A DNA stretch of 64,000 bases from Massilia mucilaginosa (GCF_011682145.1 NZ_WHJH01000011.1:83070-147069), one strand, 5' to 3'. Positions 29,415 to 38,724 are shown, counted from the stretch's first letter. Numbers and translations are program-made. The notes: generated by a model from the letters alone, not told the origin.

Positions 29415-31148
29415 CTACGGACAGTTCCCAAGCACGTAATGCCCGGGTGAGGTCTGCGCCAGGGTCTGGATGTAGAACAGATTGTCCAGCCCCATGTTCT
29501 GGTTCGACCCGTTGGCCAGCGCATAGCCGCCGCTGTCATGCGCGCGACCGGCCTGCACGTGGGCAAAGTTGCTGGCCGTGACCGTGCTGCAGGTAAAGCC
29601 GCTGGTGGTGCTGGCGCTCACGCCGGCCGACAGCCCGCTTTCCAGCGCGCCCGCCACCGACGAGGCCTGGTAGGTGTAGGCGGTGGACGGCGCCAGGCCG
29701 GTATCGGTGTACCCCGTGCCCGCGAGCGGCGCCGGCGTGACCTTGGTGCCGTTGCGGTAGACGTTGTAGCCGCTGGCCCCGCTGGCCGCGCTCCATGACA
29801 GGGCGATGCTGCTGGCGCTGGCGGTCCCGGCCTTCAAGCCGGCCGGCGGCTGCACGGCCGGCACCGGTCCCACCAGGAACTGAGGCAGGGTGCAGGGCGC
29901 CGAGGTCTGGCCGGTGGCGGCGCTGGTGGCCGTGACAGTGCCGCTGTAGTAGCCGTTGGCCAGCGCGTAGGCGATGCTGAAACCGGCGCCGCTGCCGGCT
30001 TGCGCGTCATTGACCGGCGTGGCGCCGGAGAGCACCACGCGGTAGCTGCCGATGGCGCCGGCCGCATCCACGCCCGCGCCGCTGATGGTGGCGGCGTTGC
30101 CCGCCACGCTGGCCGCGCAGGCCATCATCACCGGCGCCGCGATGACACTCGCGCGCAGATTGTTCCTGAACCAGAAATCCATCACGAAGGCAGGATAATT
30201 GACCTTGGTGGCGTCGACGAAGTGAGCGTTCTGCCCGCCCGGTCCGGCCGGCCACGCGTGGCCCATGCCGGTCACCGCGATTTCCGAGGTGCGCAGCTTG
30301 CCGTTGCTGTCGGTGTAGGGCGTGTTGCTGCCGCCGCCAGGAACTGTTGCCGTTGCGCCCTTGCTGAACACGCCGCCGTAGGCGATGCGCATGGCCGCCG
30401 CATCGATCGGCCCGTAGGCGGGCGCCACCGTGTAATCGCTGGTGCCCCAGATCACGCTGGCGATCTGGGTGGCGAACTTGCCTTGCTGGGCGCCAGCCAT
30501 GGTGCTGCACTTGTTGGCTGCCGTGTTGGCATTGAACCCGGAAGGCACGCTGCCGATCTGCATGATGGTGGTGCCCGGCGGTGGCCCCGCGTTGATGCCG
30601 ATGCCGGCAAACACATCCGGCGCCAGGCAGCCCAGCACCATGGTCTGGCCGCCGCCCGAGGACAGGCCGGTCACATACACCTGGTTCGGATCGATCGCAT
30701 AGCGCGCATCGGCCAGGAAACGGCTGACCAGGTTCAGCAGCACGCCATCGTGGCCGCTGGCGCGGTTGTGGTTGGTGAGGCTGTAATCCCAGCAATGGCT
30801 GCCGGAGATATTGCCGGTGGCATTCGGCGCCAGGATCACGGCGCCGTACTGGTCGGCCACGGCTTTCCAGTTGAAGCCCTTGTCCGCGCCGGAATCGATG
30901 ACGTCGCCGGCCGCCGTTTGCTGGCAGCCATGCAGCACCATCACCAGGGCGCGCTTGCCGCCCAGCACGGGCTGACTCGCGGGCCAGTAAAAGTAGCCGC
31001 TCAGGTTGCCGCCGTTGACGCTGTCCGCGCCCCAGGTCTGGTTGCCGCTCCAGGCGCCGGGGCCGGCCTGGACTTGCGCCAGCGCGCCTGCTGGCAGGCA
31101 CAGCAGTAAGGAGGCCGCGCAGCGGCCGAGAGAGTGCTTGATTTCCAT
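29415..31148 (-). CDS. Secreted PHB depolymerase-like esterase with FN3 domain
   Basis: 577 residues from ATG 31148 (GGAGA upstream). It has a Sec signal peptide (to about LAQVQA) and then an alpha/beta-hydrolase catalytic domain: oxyanion region VLHGCQQT, lipase box G-L-S163-S-G, and the catalytic His probably in GMGHAWP. A linker leads to a fibronectin type III domain (PPAGLKAGTASASSIALSWS, about residue 470 on) and a C-terminal segment, AHVQAGRAHDSGGYALANG and so on, like the substrate-binding end of extracellular poly(3-hydroxybutyrate) depolymerases. It probably degrades polyhydroxyalkanoate outside the cell; the exact polyester is not predictable. A homologous esterase acting on another polymer cannot be excluded. 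Confidence 0.85.
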   Translation of the reverse strand: MEIKHSLGRCAASLLLCLPAGALAQVQAGPGAWSGNQTWGADSVNGGNLSGYFYWPASQPVLGGKRALVMVLHGCQQTAAGDVIDSGADKGFNWKAVADQYGAVILAPNATGNISGSHCWDYSLTNHNRASGHDGVLLNLVSRFLADARYAIDPNQVYVTGLSSGGGQTMVLGCLAPDVFAGIGINAGPPPGTTIMQIGSVPSGFNANTAANKCSTMAGAQQGKFATQIASVIWGTSDYTVAPAYGPIDAAAMRIAYGGVFSKGATATVPGGGSNTPYTDSNGKLRTSEIAVTGMGHAWPAGPGGQNAHFVDATKVNYPAFVMDFWFRNNLRASVIAAPVMMACAASVAGNAATISGAGVDAAGAIGSYRVVLSGATPVNDAQAGSGAGFSIAYALANGYYSGTVTATSAATGQTSAPCTLPQFLVGPVPAVQPPAGLKAGTASASSIALSWSAASGASGYNVYRNGTKVTPAPLAGTGYTDTGLAPSTAYTYQASSVAGALESGLSAGVSASTTSGFTCSTVTASNFAHVQAGRAHDSGGYALANGSNQNMGLDNLFYIQTLAQTSPGHYVLGNCP

Positions 31149-31452
31149 GATGTCTCCATTTTTCTGTATTGAAAATACGGGAAGGCTGCGGGTGCTTGCA
31201 GGGAAGAGCTCGGTGGGGGCGTCAGGGATACCGCGCTTGGCGGCCAGCCTTCGGGACGGTTCACGGGAAGTAACAGCTGGAAATAATTCTACCGGAGGGG
31301 TATCGGAAAATTGCGTGCCCGGACGGAGCGTCCCGGCACGATGCTTGTGCGTAATTGCACAGGGGCATACAGCGGGCGCGCCCGATGTGAGGCACAATGA
31401 CAAGCCGCGCAGCCGTCCGCTGCGTTGATTGCTTGATTGATTGGGAGTGATA
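31149..31452. other. Intergenic region between divergent esterase and membrane-protein genes
   Basis: 304 bp between divergent genes. On the minus strand a TAGAAT lies near 31288, in an AT-richer patch about 140 bp ahead of the esterase gene, and could be a -10 box; its -35 (GCAATT at 17-bp spacing) is weak. GGGAG at 31443-31447 is the likely ribosome-binding site of the following gene. Confidence 0.4.
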
Positions 31453-31938
31453 GTGTCGGTGCTTGCCGCAGGTCTGTTTGGTGCCTTTGCCGCCTGGTTT
31501 GCCGTGCGCTGGATCAGCGCGCGCCTGCGCACCGGCGCCGGCGACGGCACGCTGGCGTTCGCGCCCTTCCTGGAGCGGCTTGGCATCCTGCAATTGCTGG
31601 GGGTGGCCGTGCTGGTCTGGGTGGCGCTGTCGCGCGAGCACGACAGTTACACGGCGCTGGTCGCGCTGGCGCTGGTGCTGGCCATCGGCGGAGTCTACTG
31701 CCTGTGCGAAGGCATCATGACGCGCGGCAAGGTGGACGATGGCGGTATCATCTTCATCACGCCATGGGGCGGCAGGCGCAACGAGGCGTGGCATGACTTG
31801 CGCAGCGTGCGCTACCGTTCGTCGTGCGGCATGTACGTGCTCAAATTTCGCAGCGGCAGCGTGATTCGCCTGTCGGTGCTGCTCAGCGGACACGGCGCCG
31901 TGCTGCAACACCTGCGCGCGCGGGGCCACCGTGTCTGA
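31453..31938 (+). CDS. Hypothetical membrane protein
   Basis: 161 residues from the GTG at 31453, chosen because GGGAG ends 5 bp upstream; TTG 31441 or GTG 31447 would add a few residues. There are three hydrophobic segments (about 3-20, 45-62, 70-88), followed by a soluble C-terminal half with beta-strand character (GIIFITPWGGRRNEAWHDL and so on) reminiscent of bacterial PH-like domains. No named family recognised. It overlaps the DinB gene by 8 bp, so they are likely cotranslated. Confidence 0.65.
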   Translation: MSVLAAGLFGAFAAWFAVRWISARLRTGAGDGTLAFAPFLERLGILQLLGVAVLVWVALSREHDSYTALVALALVLAIGGVYCLCEGIMTRGKVDDGGIIFITPWGGRRNEAWHDLRSVRYRSSCGMYVLKFRSGSVIRLSVLLSGHGAVLQHLRARGHRV

Positions 31939-32494
31939 ACTGGCCCACCTGCGCCTGATGGCCGGCTACAACAGCTGGATGAACCAGAAACTGTATGACG
32001 CCGCCGCCACGCTGCCCGCGCACGAACTGGCGGCCGAGCGCGGCGCTTTCTTCGGCTCGCTGCTCGGCACGCTAAACCACCTGGTCGCGGGAGACACCAT
32101 CTGGCTGCGGCGCTTCGCCACCCATCCGGCCCGGTTTGACGCGCTCGCTCCGGTGCTGGCGCTGCCCGCCCCAGGCGGGCTGGACGCCATCCACAGCGCC
32201 GACCTGGCCGTGCTGGGCGCGCACCGGCGCATGCTGGACCAGGTGATCGCCACCTGGACCGCGCAGCTCGCCGAGGCCGATCTCGACCATGTGTTGCATT
32301 ACGCCAGCACCAAAGGGATTCGCTCGCAAAAGCGCTTCGGCGACCTGCTGCTGCACTTTTTCAATCACCAGACCCATCATCGCGGGCAAGCGAGCACCTT
32401 GCTGTCGCAGGCTGGCGTCGACCTCGGCGTGACCGACTTGCTGATGCTTATCGAGAACGTGGCGGATCATGGCGCGCCACCTGCGCCGGCCTGA
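31931..32494 (+). CDS. DinB-family protein
   Basis: 187 residues, four-helix-bundle DinB/YfiT-like. LMAGYNSWMNQKLYD at the N-terminus, then LLGTLNHLVAGDTIWLRRF and the C-terminal LLLHFFNHQTHHRGQASTLL provide the three His ligands (NHL, and NHQTHHRG) of the metal site. Such proteins are metal-dependent and often thiol-related transferases, but this subgroup has no defined substrate. GTG start overlapping the upstream gene. Its 3' end overlaps the convergent lipoprotein gene by 47 bp. Confidence 0.85.
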   Translation: MSELAHLRLMAGYNSWMNQKLYDAAATLPAHELAAERGAFFGSLLGTLNHLVAGDTIWLRRFATHPARFDALAPVLALPAPGGLDAIHSADLAVLGAHRRMLDQVIATWTAQLAEADLDHVLHYASTKGIRSQKRFGDLLLHFFNHQTHHRGQASTLLSQAGVDLGVTDLLMLIENVADHGAPPAPA

Positions 32495-33119
32495 GTCCGG
32501 CGCTACCGGCCAGGGCCGCATGGCGCCTGAGCGAGCGCACCACCTGATTATATGAATCGACCATGGCGGCCACCAATACCTTGCCCTGAGGCGTGCGGGT
32601 GTAGCCGTCGGCCCCCGCAAAGCCCCCATTGAAAAAGCCGCCCGCCGCGCCGAAACGCCAGTGGCTGGCGCTGCCCTGCGCCACGGCCAGCGCGGCGCCC
32701 GAGCGGTTGTCGGTCAGCGTGAGCAGGGTGGACGGCTGCAGCGCGATATCGTGCAGGGAGCCGAGGCGCCCGACGGCGCCATCGTCGCCGAAGCTGAGCG
32801 AGGACGTGGCGGTGTAGTCGGAGGGGGTGAGTATGCGCTCACTGTGCGCGGAACGGGCGTCAGCCAGGGCGAAGCAGTTCGATGCCCGCACCATCAGGCG
32901 CAGCAGCGGCAGGCTGCCGGACAGTTCGGCGTCCGTGCCGGGCCGGTCCGGCGCGCCGAAGCTCAGGGTGCCCAGGGCGCGCGGGCAATGCTCGAGCTGG
33001 CTGTTAGGCGGTTTGATGCTGGCAGGCGGCGCGGCGGCCGGCGGCGGCCGGCTGGCGCAGCCGGCCAGGGCCATTGCTGTCAGGGCGATGAGCAGGGCAG
33101 GGTTTGGGCCTGGCGTCAT
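32448..33119 (-). CDS. CsgG/HfaB-like lipoprotein
   Basis: 223 residues from ATG 33119, preceded by AAAGGA. Signal peptide with lipobox LAGC, a short Pro-rich linker, then a domain with LLRLMVRASNCFALADA, an ILTPSDYTATSSLSF strand, LTLTDNRSGAALAVAQGSA, a Gly-rich loop (FGAAGGFFNGGFAG) and a final KVLVAAMVDSYNQVVRSL helix. These blocks resemble CsgG/HfaB-like outer-membrane lipoproteins that are common in Burkholderiales and often not linked to curli. No csg or hfa partners are present. The C-terminus overlaps the DinB gene on the opposite strand. Confidence 0.6.
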   Translation of the reverse strand: MTPGPNPALLIALTAMALAGCASRPPPAAAPPASIKPPNSQLEHCPRALGTLSFGAPDRPGTDAELSGSLPLLRLMVRASNCFALADARSAHSERILTPSDYTATSSLSFGDDGAVGRLGSLHDIALQPSTLLTLTDNRSGAALAVAQGSASHWRFGAAGGFFNGGFAGADGYTRTPQGKVLVAAMVDSYNQVVRSLRRHAALAGSAGLRPAQVARHDPPRSR

Positions 33120-33495
33120 GGCGTGTCCTTTGCGTGAAGTTGAACAGAACTTCACACATTGTAACGATGCAAGAAGACAAGTAACTTGCCTCTAGTCAAC
33201 ATTGAGGAGATGCGCGCGAAATACCACAGTCATTGTTGGCAGGCCAGTCCGGTACTCGATCAACCCTGTGGTCAAGGCGGTTGTAAAAGCTTGCAGACAG
33301 CTGCATACTCTGCCGTTGCAGTTCATCAAAGACACCTTGCTGTCTGCTCAGGAAGCAAAAGCGGGACTGCTTGCGCCCTATCAGTTTGGGGCATGACCGT
33401 GTTGGCGGTCCTTGTCGCGCCAACCATTCGCAATGGGGTGCGACTCTCTCGATCAGATCATTGCGATCTGTGGATAACGCAAAACCGGGACCCGT
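33120..33495. other. Intergenic region with no recognised gene
   Basis: 376 bp. Short open frames exist on both strands between 33180 and 33420, but none has a ribosome-binding site, a recognisable domain or clear codon bias. One small inverted repeat, GTTGGCG (33401-33407) with CGCCAAC (33418-33424), is present. The sequence could be a decayed gene; I cannot show it. Confidence 0.4.
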
Positions 33496-34407
33496 GTGAA
33501 AAAAGCTGTGTTGGCAACGTTCGTAACCGCCTGTTTGATTTCCCTGGCGGCGTGCGAGATGGACAAGACTGAAATCCGGCTTGCCGACAGCGTGAACGAA
33601 AATCGCTCGCCCGACGGGCGATTGTGGACATGTTCTTTAGCGGACGGCTCGGAATTTGTATTGACTGCCGACGCGCCCAAGCTCGGCAAGCACGATGTGT
33701 CTCACAGCGGCAGAATCCGTGACGCCTTCGCTGCCGCGTTTCAGGTGAAATACCACGGCAAGAATGTCGCCACGACCCTGATGTCATTCAACGACGATGA
33801 TCCGGATTGCGTCAATTACGCCATGAGCGGAAATACGCTCCACGCGCTGACCGATAGAGCCACATTTCGTTTCATGGCGGCGAATGGCAAGCGCGGGGGC
33901 TCGGTGCTGGTGGTCAGCCGCGACGGCGGCCATTCCTTCAGCGACAACATCCATCCCAATGCGCTTGAAAAGGCCGGCGGCAACCAGCAAATTCATGCCG
34001 CTTTTCAGGAGTTTGGTTACTACAGATCGCGCTTCCGGGTTGTGGGGAGCCAATATCAGCTGGAGATCACCGACCCGCTCAATTTCGAAAAATTCCTCTT
34101 GTTTGTGTCGTCCGATGGCGGAAAGATGTGGGCCGGACCCGTCGGCAGTATCGATCCCACTGTCTTTTCCAGCAAGGAGGTGGATCTGAAACGCGCTTTT
34201 TTCGCATCCAACGAATGGAGCGACAAGGTATTCAAGGCGACGAGTGACGCATGCAATCAACGGCCCGGCATTGGCTGCGCAGTCGCAACCAGCCAATACT
34301 GGGATACGCAATGGGACGCGTGCGTGAGCGAGCGTCCCTCTCCGGCGTGCCTGAAGATGCTGCCCGATCCGACACCACGATTCCCGGACGGCGAACAGGG
34401 CAAATAG
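33496..34407 (+). CDS. Hypothetical lipoprotein
   Basis: 303 residues starting at GTG 33496. The signal peptide MKKAVLATFVTACLISLAAC ends in a lipobox followed by EMDK. The mature part has repeated beta-strand patterns with SVLVVSRDGGHSFSDN and FLLFVSSDGGKMWAGP, which look like Asp-box-type strands (S-x-D-x-G-x-x-W/F) found in beta-propellers and in some T6SS immunity lipoproteins. Six cysteines lie in the C-terminal ~60 residues (DACNQRPGIGC...). GC content is lower than in neighbours, which fits acquired DNA. Function unknown; a beta-propeller-like or immunity lipoprotein is a guess. Confidence 0.7.
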   Translation: MKKAVLATFVTACLISLAACEMDKTEIRLADSVNENRSPDGRLWTCSLADGSEFVLTADAPKLGKHDVSHSGRIRDAFAAAFQVKYHGKNVATTLMSFNDDDPDCVNYAMSGNTLHALTDRATFRFMAANGKRGGSVLVVSRDGGHSFSDNIHPNALEKAGGNQQIHAAFQEFGYYRSRFRVVGSQYQLEITDPLNFEKFLLFVSSDGGKMWAGPVGSIDPTVFSSKEVDLKRAFFASNEWSDKVFKATSDACNQRPGIGCAVATSQYWDTQWDACVSERPSPACLKMLPDPTPRFPDGEQGK

Positions 34408-34504
34408 CGGCGCATTGGCTGAGGCGGCGGTCCTGATGGGCGTCATCGGCCTGTCGCCAGCCGGCATTGCCAGGCAATGCCCAGGACACGCACTGCCTGA
34501 TGTG

Positions 34505-34819
34505 TTAGCGCTTGGTGTAAGCCTCATCCACACCATAAATGCTACCACTCGGCAACAATGTGTACATCTTGTTCCCTGTTGCATGCATGCCGGCGCTGAT
34601 CGGACCTTGGGCCGCGATCGGACCGTCGTCATGCACGCAGGTCGAGTTGCCGCCGCCGAAATCCATGCACCATTGCGCCTGGCCATTCTTGATGGTGCGA
34701 ACCACGCCCGGGCCCTCGATCTTCATGGCGTGTGCCGGTGCGCGCAGGGTGATCAGATCGACTTTGGACGGAACACTGGCGCTGCCGGCAGAATTGACTA
34801 ATGTGGTCATTCGTATCAT
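34505..34819 (-). CDS. Small hypothetical protein
   Basis: Up to 104 residues (ATG 34819, or 34810 three codons later). No signal peptide. The sequence KIEGPGVVRTIKNGQAQWCMDFGGGNSTCVHDD has a Trp-Cys pair and reads like a genuine compact domain rather than an antisense shadow. It is divergent from the DUF3617-like gene and overlaps no better candidate. No clear ribosome-binding site. I recognise no family. Confidence 0.45.
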   Translation of the reverse strand: MIRMTTLVNSAGSASVPSKVDLITLRAPAHAMKIEGPGVVRTIKNGQAQWCMDFGGGNSTCVHDDGPIAAQGPISAGMHATGNKMYTLLPSGSIYGVDEAYTKR

Positions 34820-34878
34820 TCTGTTCAGCAGCCGATGGCCCTTGCCTCAAGCCCGACCGGACCAACCTGAAAGAATCC

Positions 34879-35415
34879 ATGAAACACGTATCGTCGATAT
34901 GGCTGTTTGCTGTTGTCTCGCTACAATCCCTGCACTGCATGGCGGCCGAGCCGCCAAAACACCATCGCGCCGTGCAGCCGCCGGGACTGTACCAAGTCGA
35001 CTGGGAGGGCCGTGCCGACATCATCCAGGAGAAGGGCGCGCCAGTTGTGATAGAAGGCAAGATAGACGGCGCCAGCGGAGACGGATCGAACCGCTTGCGT
35101 TCCGGCGGAGCGGCGCGTGATTTCGCGGAAAAAGGCAAGAAACCGCATACCCAGTGCCTGCACGCCGGCACCCCCGCCGCGCAGGCGGCGATCAAGGCAT
35201 CCTGTCCCGACCATACCATCAAGACAGTCGATCCGAACACCTTGTCCTATGTGTCGAATTGCCCGACGATCCAGAGTACCCGCACGGTGAAACGGATCGA
35301 TGACAAGACATGGGAGATCGACACCACCATGAAATTCAAGGGTAACATGGCGAATCAATTCGCCTCGCCGGTGGTGCGCGAGCGCTGGACGCGCGTGTCG
35401 GATCTCTGCAAATAG
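34879..35415 (+). CDS. DUF3617-like secreted protein
   Basis: 178 residues from ATG 34879. The signal peptide (MKHVSSIWLFAVVSLQSLHCMAAE) is followed by a domain typical of DUF3617: PPGLYQVDWEG near its start, a central Cys region (THTQCLHAG-like, here KPHTQCLHAG), then SNCPTIQSTRTVKRIDDKTWEIDTTMKFKG and a final WTRVSDLCK. Members are periplasmic with unknown function. AAAGA is a weak ribosome-binding site. It stands alone, with a convergent hydrolase gene downstream. Confidence 0.7.
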   Translation: MKHVSSIWLFAVVSLQSLHCMAAEPPKHHRAVQPPGLYQVDWEGRADIIQEKGAPVVIEGKIDGASGDGSNRLRSGGAARDFAEKGKKPHTQCLHAGTPAAQAAIKASCPDHTIKTVDPNTLSYVSNCPTIQSTRTVKRIDDKTWEIDTTMKFKGNMANQFASPVVRERWTRVSDLCK

Positions 35416-35428
35416 CGGTGGGGACTGC

Positions 35429-36217
35429 CTAGTTCGCCTTCAGCGCGGCGTGCGGCACCGCCTCACCCGCCAGCCCCGGCCCGTACAGCGCACTGTCCGA
35501 CACCGTGTTGTGCCCGGTGTCCGGCACATTGATATAGTGCGCCACGCCGGGTTTGAAGCGCGTCATCAGCAGTTCGGAACTGGCGCGCGGGATCATGTCG
35601 TCGTTCCCCGCGACGATGATGGTGGTCGGGGCATTGACCCTGGCGGCGTACACGCCCGACTCGAACTTATCCCTCAACAGCAGCGTCACCGGAAACCACG
35701 GAAACTGCATCCCGGCGATGCCGACGATGCTGTCGTAGGGCGTCACCAGCACCAGCCGCGACACCGGGCGCGTGCTGGCCACATGCACCGCCACGCCACT
35801 ACCGAGACTGCGCCCGATCACGGTCACCTGCGGATGGCGCGCCTGCACCATGTCGAACAGGGCCAGCGCATCGGCGAACAGCGCCGCCTCGGTCGGTTTG
35901 CCGCTGCTGCCGCCGTAACCGCGGTAATGCAGCAGGTACAGCGCCTGGCCGGGAAAGGTCTGGCCGAGGAAGGGCAGGCTGGCCGAGACATCTTCGGCGT
36001 TCCCGCCGAGGTAGATGACGGCGCGCGGCCCGGTCTCGGGCCGTACCGACACCTCCAGCACGGCGCCATTCACGGGCAGCTTGACGACCGTGTCGGGCGT
36101 GCCGAAACGGCGCGGCTGCGGGAAGTAGATCAACGAGCGCTGCGCCAGGAACAGGCCGACGCAGGCGACGACATACAACGCAAGCGCCGCAAGAATCACA
36201 CCGATTACCATGCGCAT
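35429..36217 (-). CDS. Membrane-anchored alpha/beta hydrolase (BEM46/ABHD-like)
   Basis: 262 residues. An N-terminal hydrophobic anchor (VIGVILAALALYVVACVGLFLA) is followed by RSLIYFPQPRR, typical of BEM46-type hydrolases. The catalytic Ser is in VIGRSLGSGVA, Asp probably in VAGNDDMIP and His in PDTGHNTVSD. LHYRGYGGSSGKP precedes the nucleophile elbow. Substrate unknown; a membrane-associated serine hydrolase is as far as the sequence goes. AGGAG precedes ATG 36217. It follows the DUF885 gene by 10 bp and is probably in the same transcript. Confidence 0.85.
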   Translation of the reverse strand: MRMVIGVILAALALYVVACVGLFLAQRSLIYFPQPRRFGTPDTVVKLPVNGAVLEVSVRPETGPRAVIYLGGNAEDVSASLPFLGQTFPGQALYLLHYRGYGGSSGKPTEAALFADALALFDMVQARHPQVTVIGRSLGSGVAVHVASTRPVSRLVLVTPYDSIVGIAGMQFPWFPVTLLLRDKFESGVYAARVNAPTTIIVAGNDDMIPRASSELLMTRFKPGVAHYINVPDTGHNTVSDSALYGPGLAGEAVPHAALKAN

Positions 36218-36227
36218 CGCGCTCTCC

Positions 36228-38120
36228 TTATTGCATCAGCTCTTTGATCATCTTCACCGGCGCGCTGCCATAGCCGAGGAACTGCTCGTGGAACTGCTTC
36301 AGGTCGAAGCGCCCGCCGAGCGCCTGCTTGCGCTGCTCGCGCAGGTCCATGATTTCGCTGTAGCCGCTGAAGTAGCTGGTCAACTGCACCGAACTGACTT
36401 TGGCGCGATGCCACTTCTCGCTCGCCTCGCTGCGCGTCTGGAAGGCCTGGCGCGTGAGCATGTCCATCGCATCGGCTTCGCTCATGCCCAGCACGTGCAC
36501 GCTGTAGTCGAGGATCGTGTTGGTGACCACGCGCAGGTTCCACTTCGAGTACATCAGCCACATTTCCGGCGTATTGTCGCCATAGCCCGATTCGAGCATC
36601 ATGCGTTCGCCGTACACCGCCCAGCCTTCGATCATGGCGCCATTACCGAACAGCGACTTGATCAGCGACGGCGACTTGTTCGCATACACCAGCTGCGCGT
36701 AGTGGCCCGGAATGGCTTCGTGGATGTTCAGGATCTGCAGGATCCAGTGGTTGTACTCGCGCAGGGTGCTCTCGGCCTGCTCGGGCGAGAGGCCGTCGAG
36801 CGGGGTCACGTTGTAGAAGGTGCGGTCCTGCGGCCGATACGGTCCGGGCGCATCGATGCTGGCGCCGGCCACGCCGCGCTGGTACAGCGGCGTTTCGCGC
36901 ACCACCAGCGGTTTTTTCGGATCGAGCGTGAGCAGGTTGTTTTTCACCACCCAGTCCTGCAGCAGCGGAATCTGGCGCCGGATCTCCGGGAAGAACTCCT
37001 CGCGCGAGACGTGCTTGGCCGACAGCTTGTCGATCACCATGCCGATTTTTTTGGTGCGGTCGGCCGGCTTGGCGGCGCCGCCCATGGTCTTGGTCCACAG
37101 CTCGTCGGACAGCGTGTCCATGCGCGTAAGCAGCTGCTCGCGCGCGTTCAACGCCTTCTGGTACATCTGCTCCGCGCTCACGCCGGCCTGGATGTCATGC
37201 CCGAACTTCTGTTCGTACAGCGCTTTGCCGATCCGGAACGAGCGCGCCGACTTGTTGGCCTGCTGCGTCTTATCGAGATCGGTGAGGAAGTTGACGTAGC
37301 CGATCAGGGCGTCGCCGGCGGCCGCGATGCGGCGCGCGAACAGGTCTTTTTCGGCCTGGTTCAGGATCGATTCCTGCGCCGCCTTGCCCAGGTCCGCCAG
37401 CACCGTCATGGTGCCGGGCGCCTGCTGCAAGGCCAGTTGCGTGTGTTCGTGGGTCGGGTTGACGATGCTCGCCTGCGCCGCCTGGTAGTAGGCCGGCACA
37501 TTGGCCAGGCGCTTGAGCAGGGTGCGCAGGCGCTGCGGCTTGGCCGCGTATTCGGAACCCATGATCAGGTCGATCGGCCCGGCGATGTTATACAGCGCCG
37601 GATTCCATTCGAACTCGCGCAGGGTGGTCAGGTAGAAGCGGTCGGCATTGAGCTTGTTGACCAGCAGGACGTGATCGGTGCGCTGCTTGACCGACAACTG
37701 GCGCGTATCGAGCTTGGCCAGTTTTTGCAGCCACTCGTCGGCGAACGCCAGCTGCGCGGCGCGCGTGGCCGCGCTCGGGATGGTCAGGTTGGCGGCGCCA
37801 TCGTATTTGCCGGAATAGATCGCGCTTTCCGGATCGATGCGCCACAGCGCGCCGAGGAACTGCATGCTGACCGTATTGAAGCGCCGGTCCTGCGAGCGTT
37901 CGGCGCCGGCGGCGGGCGCGCTGGCGACCACGGCGGCCGCCACGGCGGCCGGTGCGGCGATGGCCGCGGCCTTGGCCGGCTTGCCGGCCTTGCCTGGTTT
38001 GGCGGCTTTCACCGTCTTGGTGCTGTGTGCTTTGGACTGTTTTTTCGGCTTGGCAGCGCCTGCGGGCGCCAGCGCGAAGCACGTCATTAAAACAGCCAGC
38101 GCAATTTTCGTTTTCAACAT
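36228..38120 (-). CDS. DUF885 family protein, putative secreted metallohydrolase
   Basis: 630 residues from ATG 38120. Sec signal peptide (MLKTKIALAVLMTCFALAPAGAA), then a low-complexity Lys/Ala-rich linker (~60 residues) before the DUF885 domain. The motif IHEAIPGHYAQLVYAN, about residue 480, has the HE-x4-H pattern (HExxPGH) of DUF885 proteins, and EGWAVYGERMMLESG and WLMYSKWNLRVVTNTILDY follow. Family members are related to gluzincin peptidases. It is likely a periplasmic or lipid-anchored peptidase; its substrate is not known. The next gene in the same direction, a hydrolase, starts 10 bp later. Confidence 0.85.
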   Translation of the reverse strand: MLKTKIALAVLMTCFALAPAGAAKPKKQSKAHSTKTVKAAKPGKAGKPAKAAAIAAPAAVAAAVVASAPAAGAERSQDRRFNTVSMQFLGALWRIDPESAIYSGKYDGAANLTIPSAATRAAQLAFADEWLQKLAKLDTRQLSVKQRTDHVLLVNKLNADRFYLTTLREFEWNPALYNIAGPIDLIMGSEYAAKPQRLRTLLKRLANVPAYYQAAQASIVNPTHEHTQLALQQAPGTMTVLADLGKAAQESILNQAEKDLFARRIAAAGDALIGYVNFLTDLDKTQQANKSARSFRIGKALYEQKFGHDIQAGVSAEQMYQKALNAREQLLTRMDTLSDELWTKTMGGAAKPADRTKKIGMVIDKLSAKHVSREEFFPEIRRQIPLLQDWVVKNNLLTLDPKKPLVVRETPLYQRGVAGASIDAPGPYRPQDRTFYNVTPLDGLSPEQAESTLREYNHWILQILNIHEAIPGHYAQLVYANKSPSLIKSLFGNGAMIEGWAVYGERMMLESGYGDNTPEMWLMYSKWNLRVVTNTILDYSVHVLGMSEADAMDMLTRQAFQTRSEASEKWHRAKVSSVQLTSYFSGYSEIMDLREQRKQALGGRFDLKQFHEQFLGYGSAPVKMIKELMQ

Positions 38121-38235
38121 TGTGTTTGGCCTTGTAGTGACAGGGACAGGGGCGGCCGCAAGCATGCGGCGGGGCGTCAGATTAGCATCAATCGCGCCGC
38201 TTGCGCACTTTTGTCCCAATTGAAGAGGGTGTGGA

Positions 38236-38724
38236 TCAGTCGATGGTGCCGGCGCGGATCATTTCCTGCTGCCGCGCGTTGAGGGTGGCGACCGTGTGTT
38301 TGCCGTTGGCGATATTGGGCAGGACAATCTCGCTCGACTTGGTGAAACGGTGGCCGATGCGCACGGTGTACGAGCGCGTGATCCAGCTCCAGAAGCTCGG
38401 TGTGAAGCTGGCGTCTTCCATGTCGCGCCATTTGACGCCGTTGATGCCTTTTTTCCAGGGCAGCACGCCCGAGTAGAGCCACACGCCGACATCGTCGTAA
38501 TACAGCTGGATGCTGCGCAGCAGCAGGAAGCGGTAGCCGACCACGATCGCCGAGACCGCGAAGAGCACGGCGGCGGCGATCTCGTTGGCGTAGCTGAACG
38601 TCAGCGGCAGGGCGACGCCGAACAGCAGGACCGCGAGGATCACGACGCCGGTGTAGGCCAGCCATGACTTCACGCCGATCACGTGGGCGTCGGGGGAGCT
38701 TCTCGATGCGTTGTCGTCTTCCAT
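38236..38724 (-). CDS. Hypothetical membrane protein with PH-like C-terminal half
   Basis: 162 residues. Two adjacent hydrophobic segments (about 20-41 and 48-70) are followed by a soluble region, IQLYYDDVGVWLYSGVLPWKKGINGVKWRDMEDASF, with alternating strands like bacterial PH-fold (DUF304/bPH2-type) domains. The N-terminus is acidic and probably cytoplasmic. No partner can be assigned. The ATG at 38724 has a weak ribosome-binding site. Confidence 0.65.
   Translation of the reverse strand: MEDDNASRSSPDAHVIGVKSWLAYTGVVILAVLLFGVALPLTFSYANEIAAAVLFAVSAIVVGYRFLLLRSIQLYYDDVGVWLYSGVLPWKKGINGVKWRDMEDASFTPSFWSWITRSYTVRIGHRFTKSSEIVLPNIANGKHTVATLNARQQEMIRAGTID

Noticed and set aside
33196..33423. 75-codon minus-strand frame as IS remnant
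   Set aside because: I could not match any part to a transposase family, and no terminal repeats flank it.
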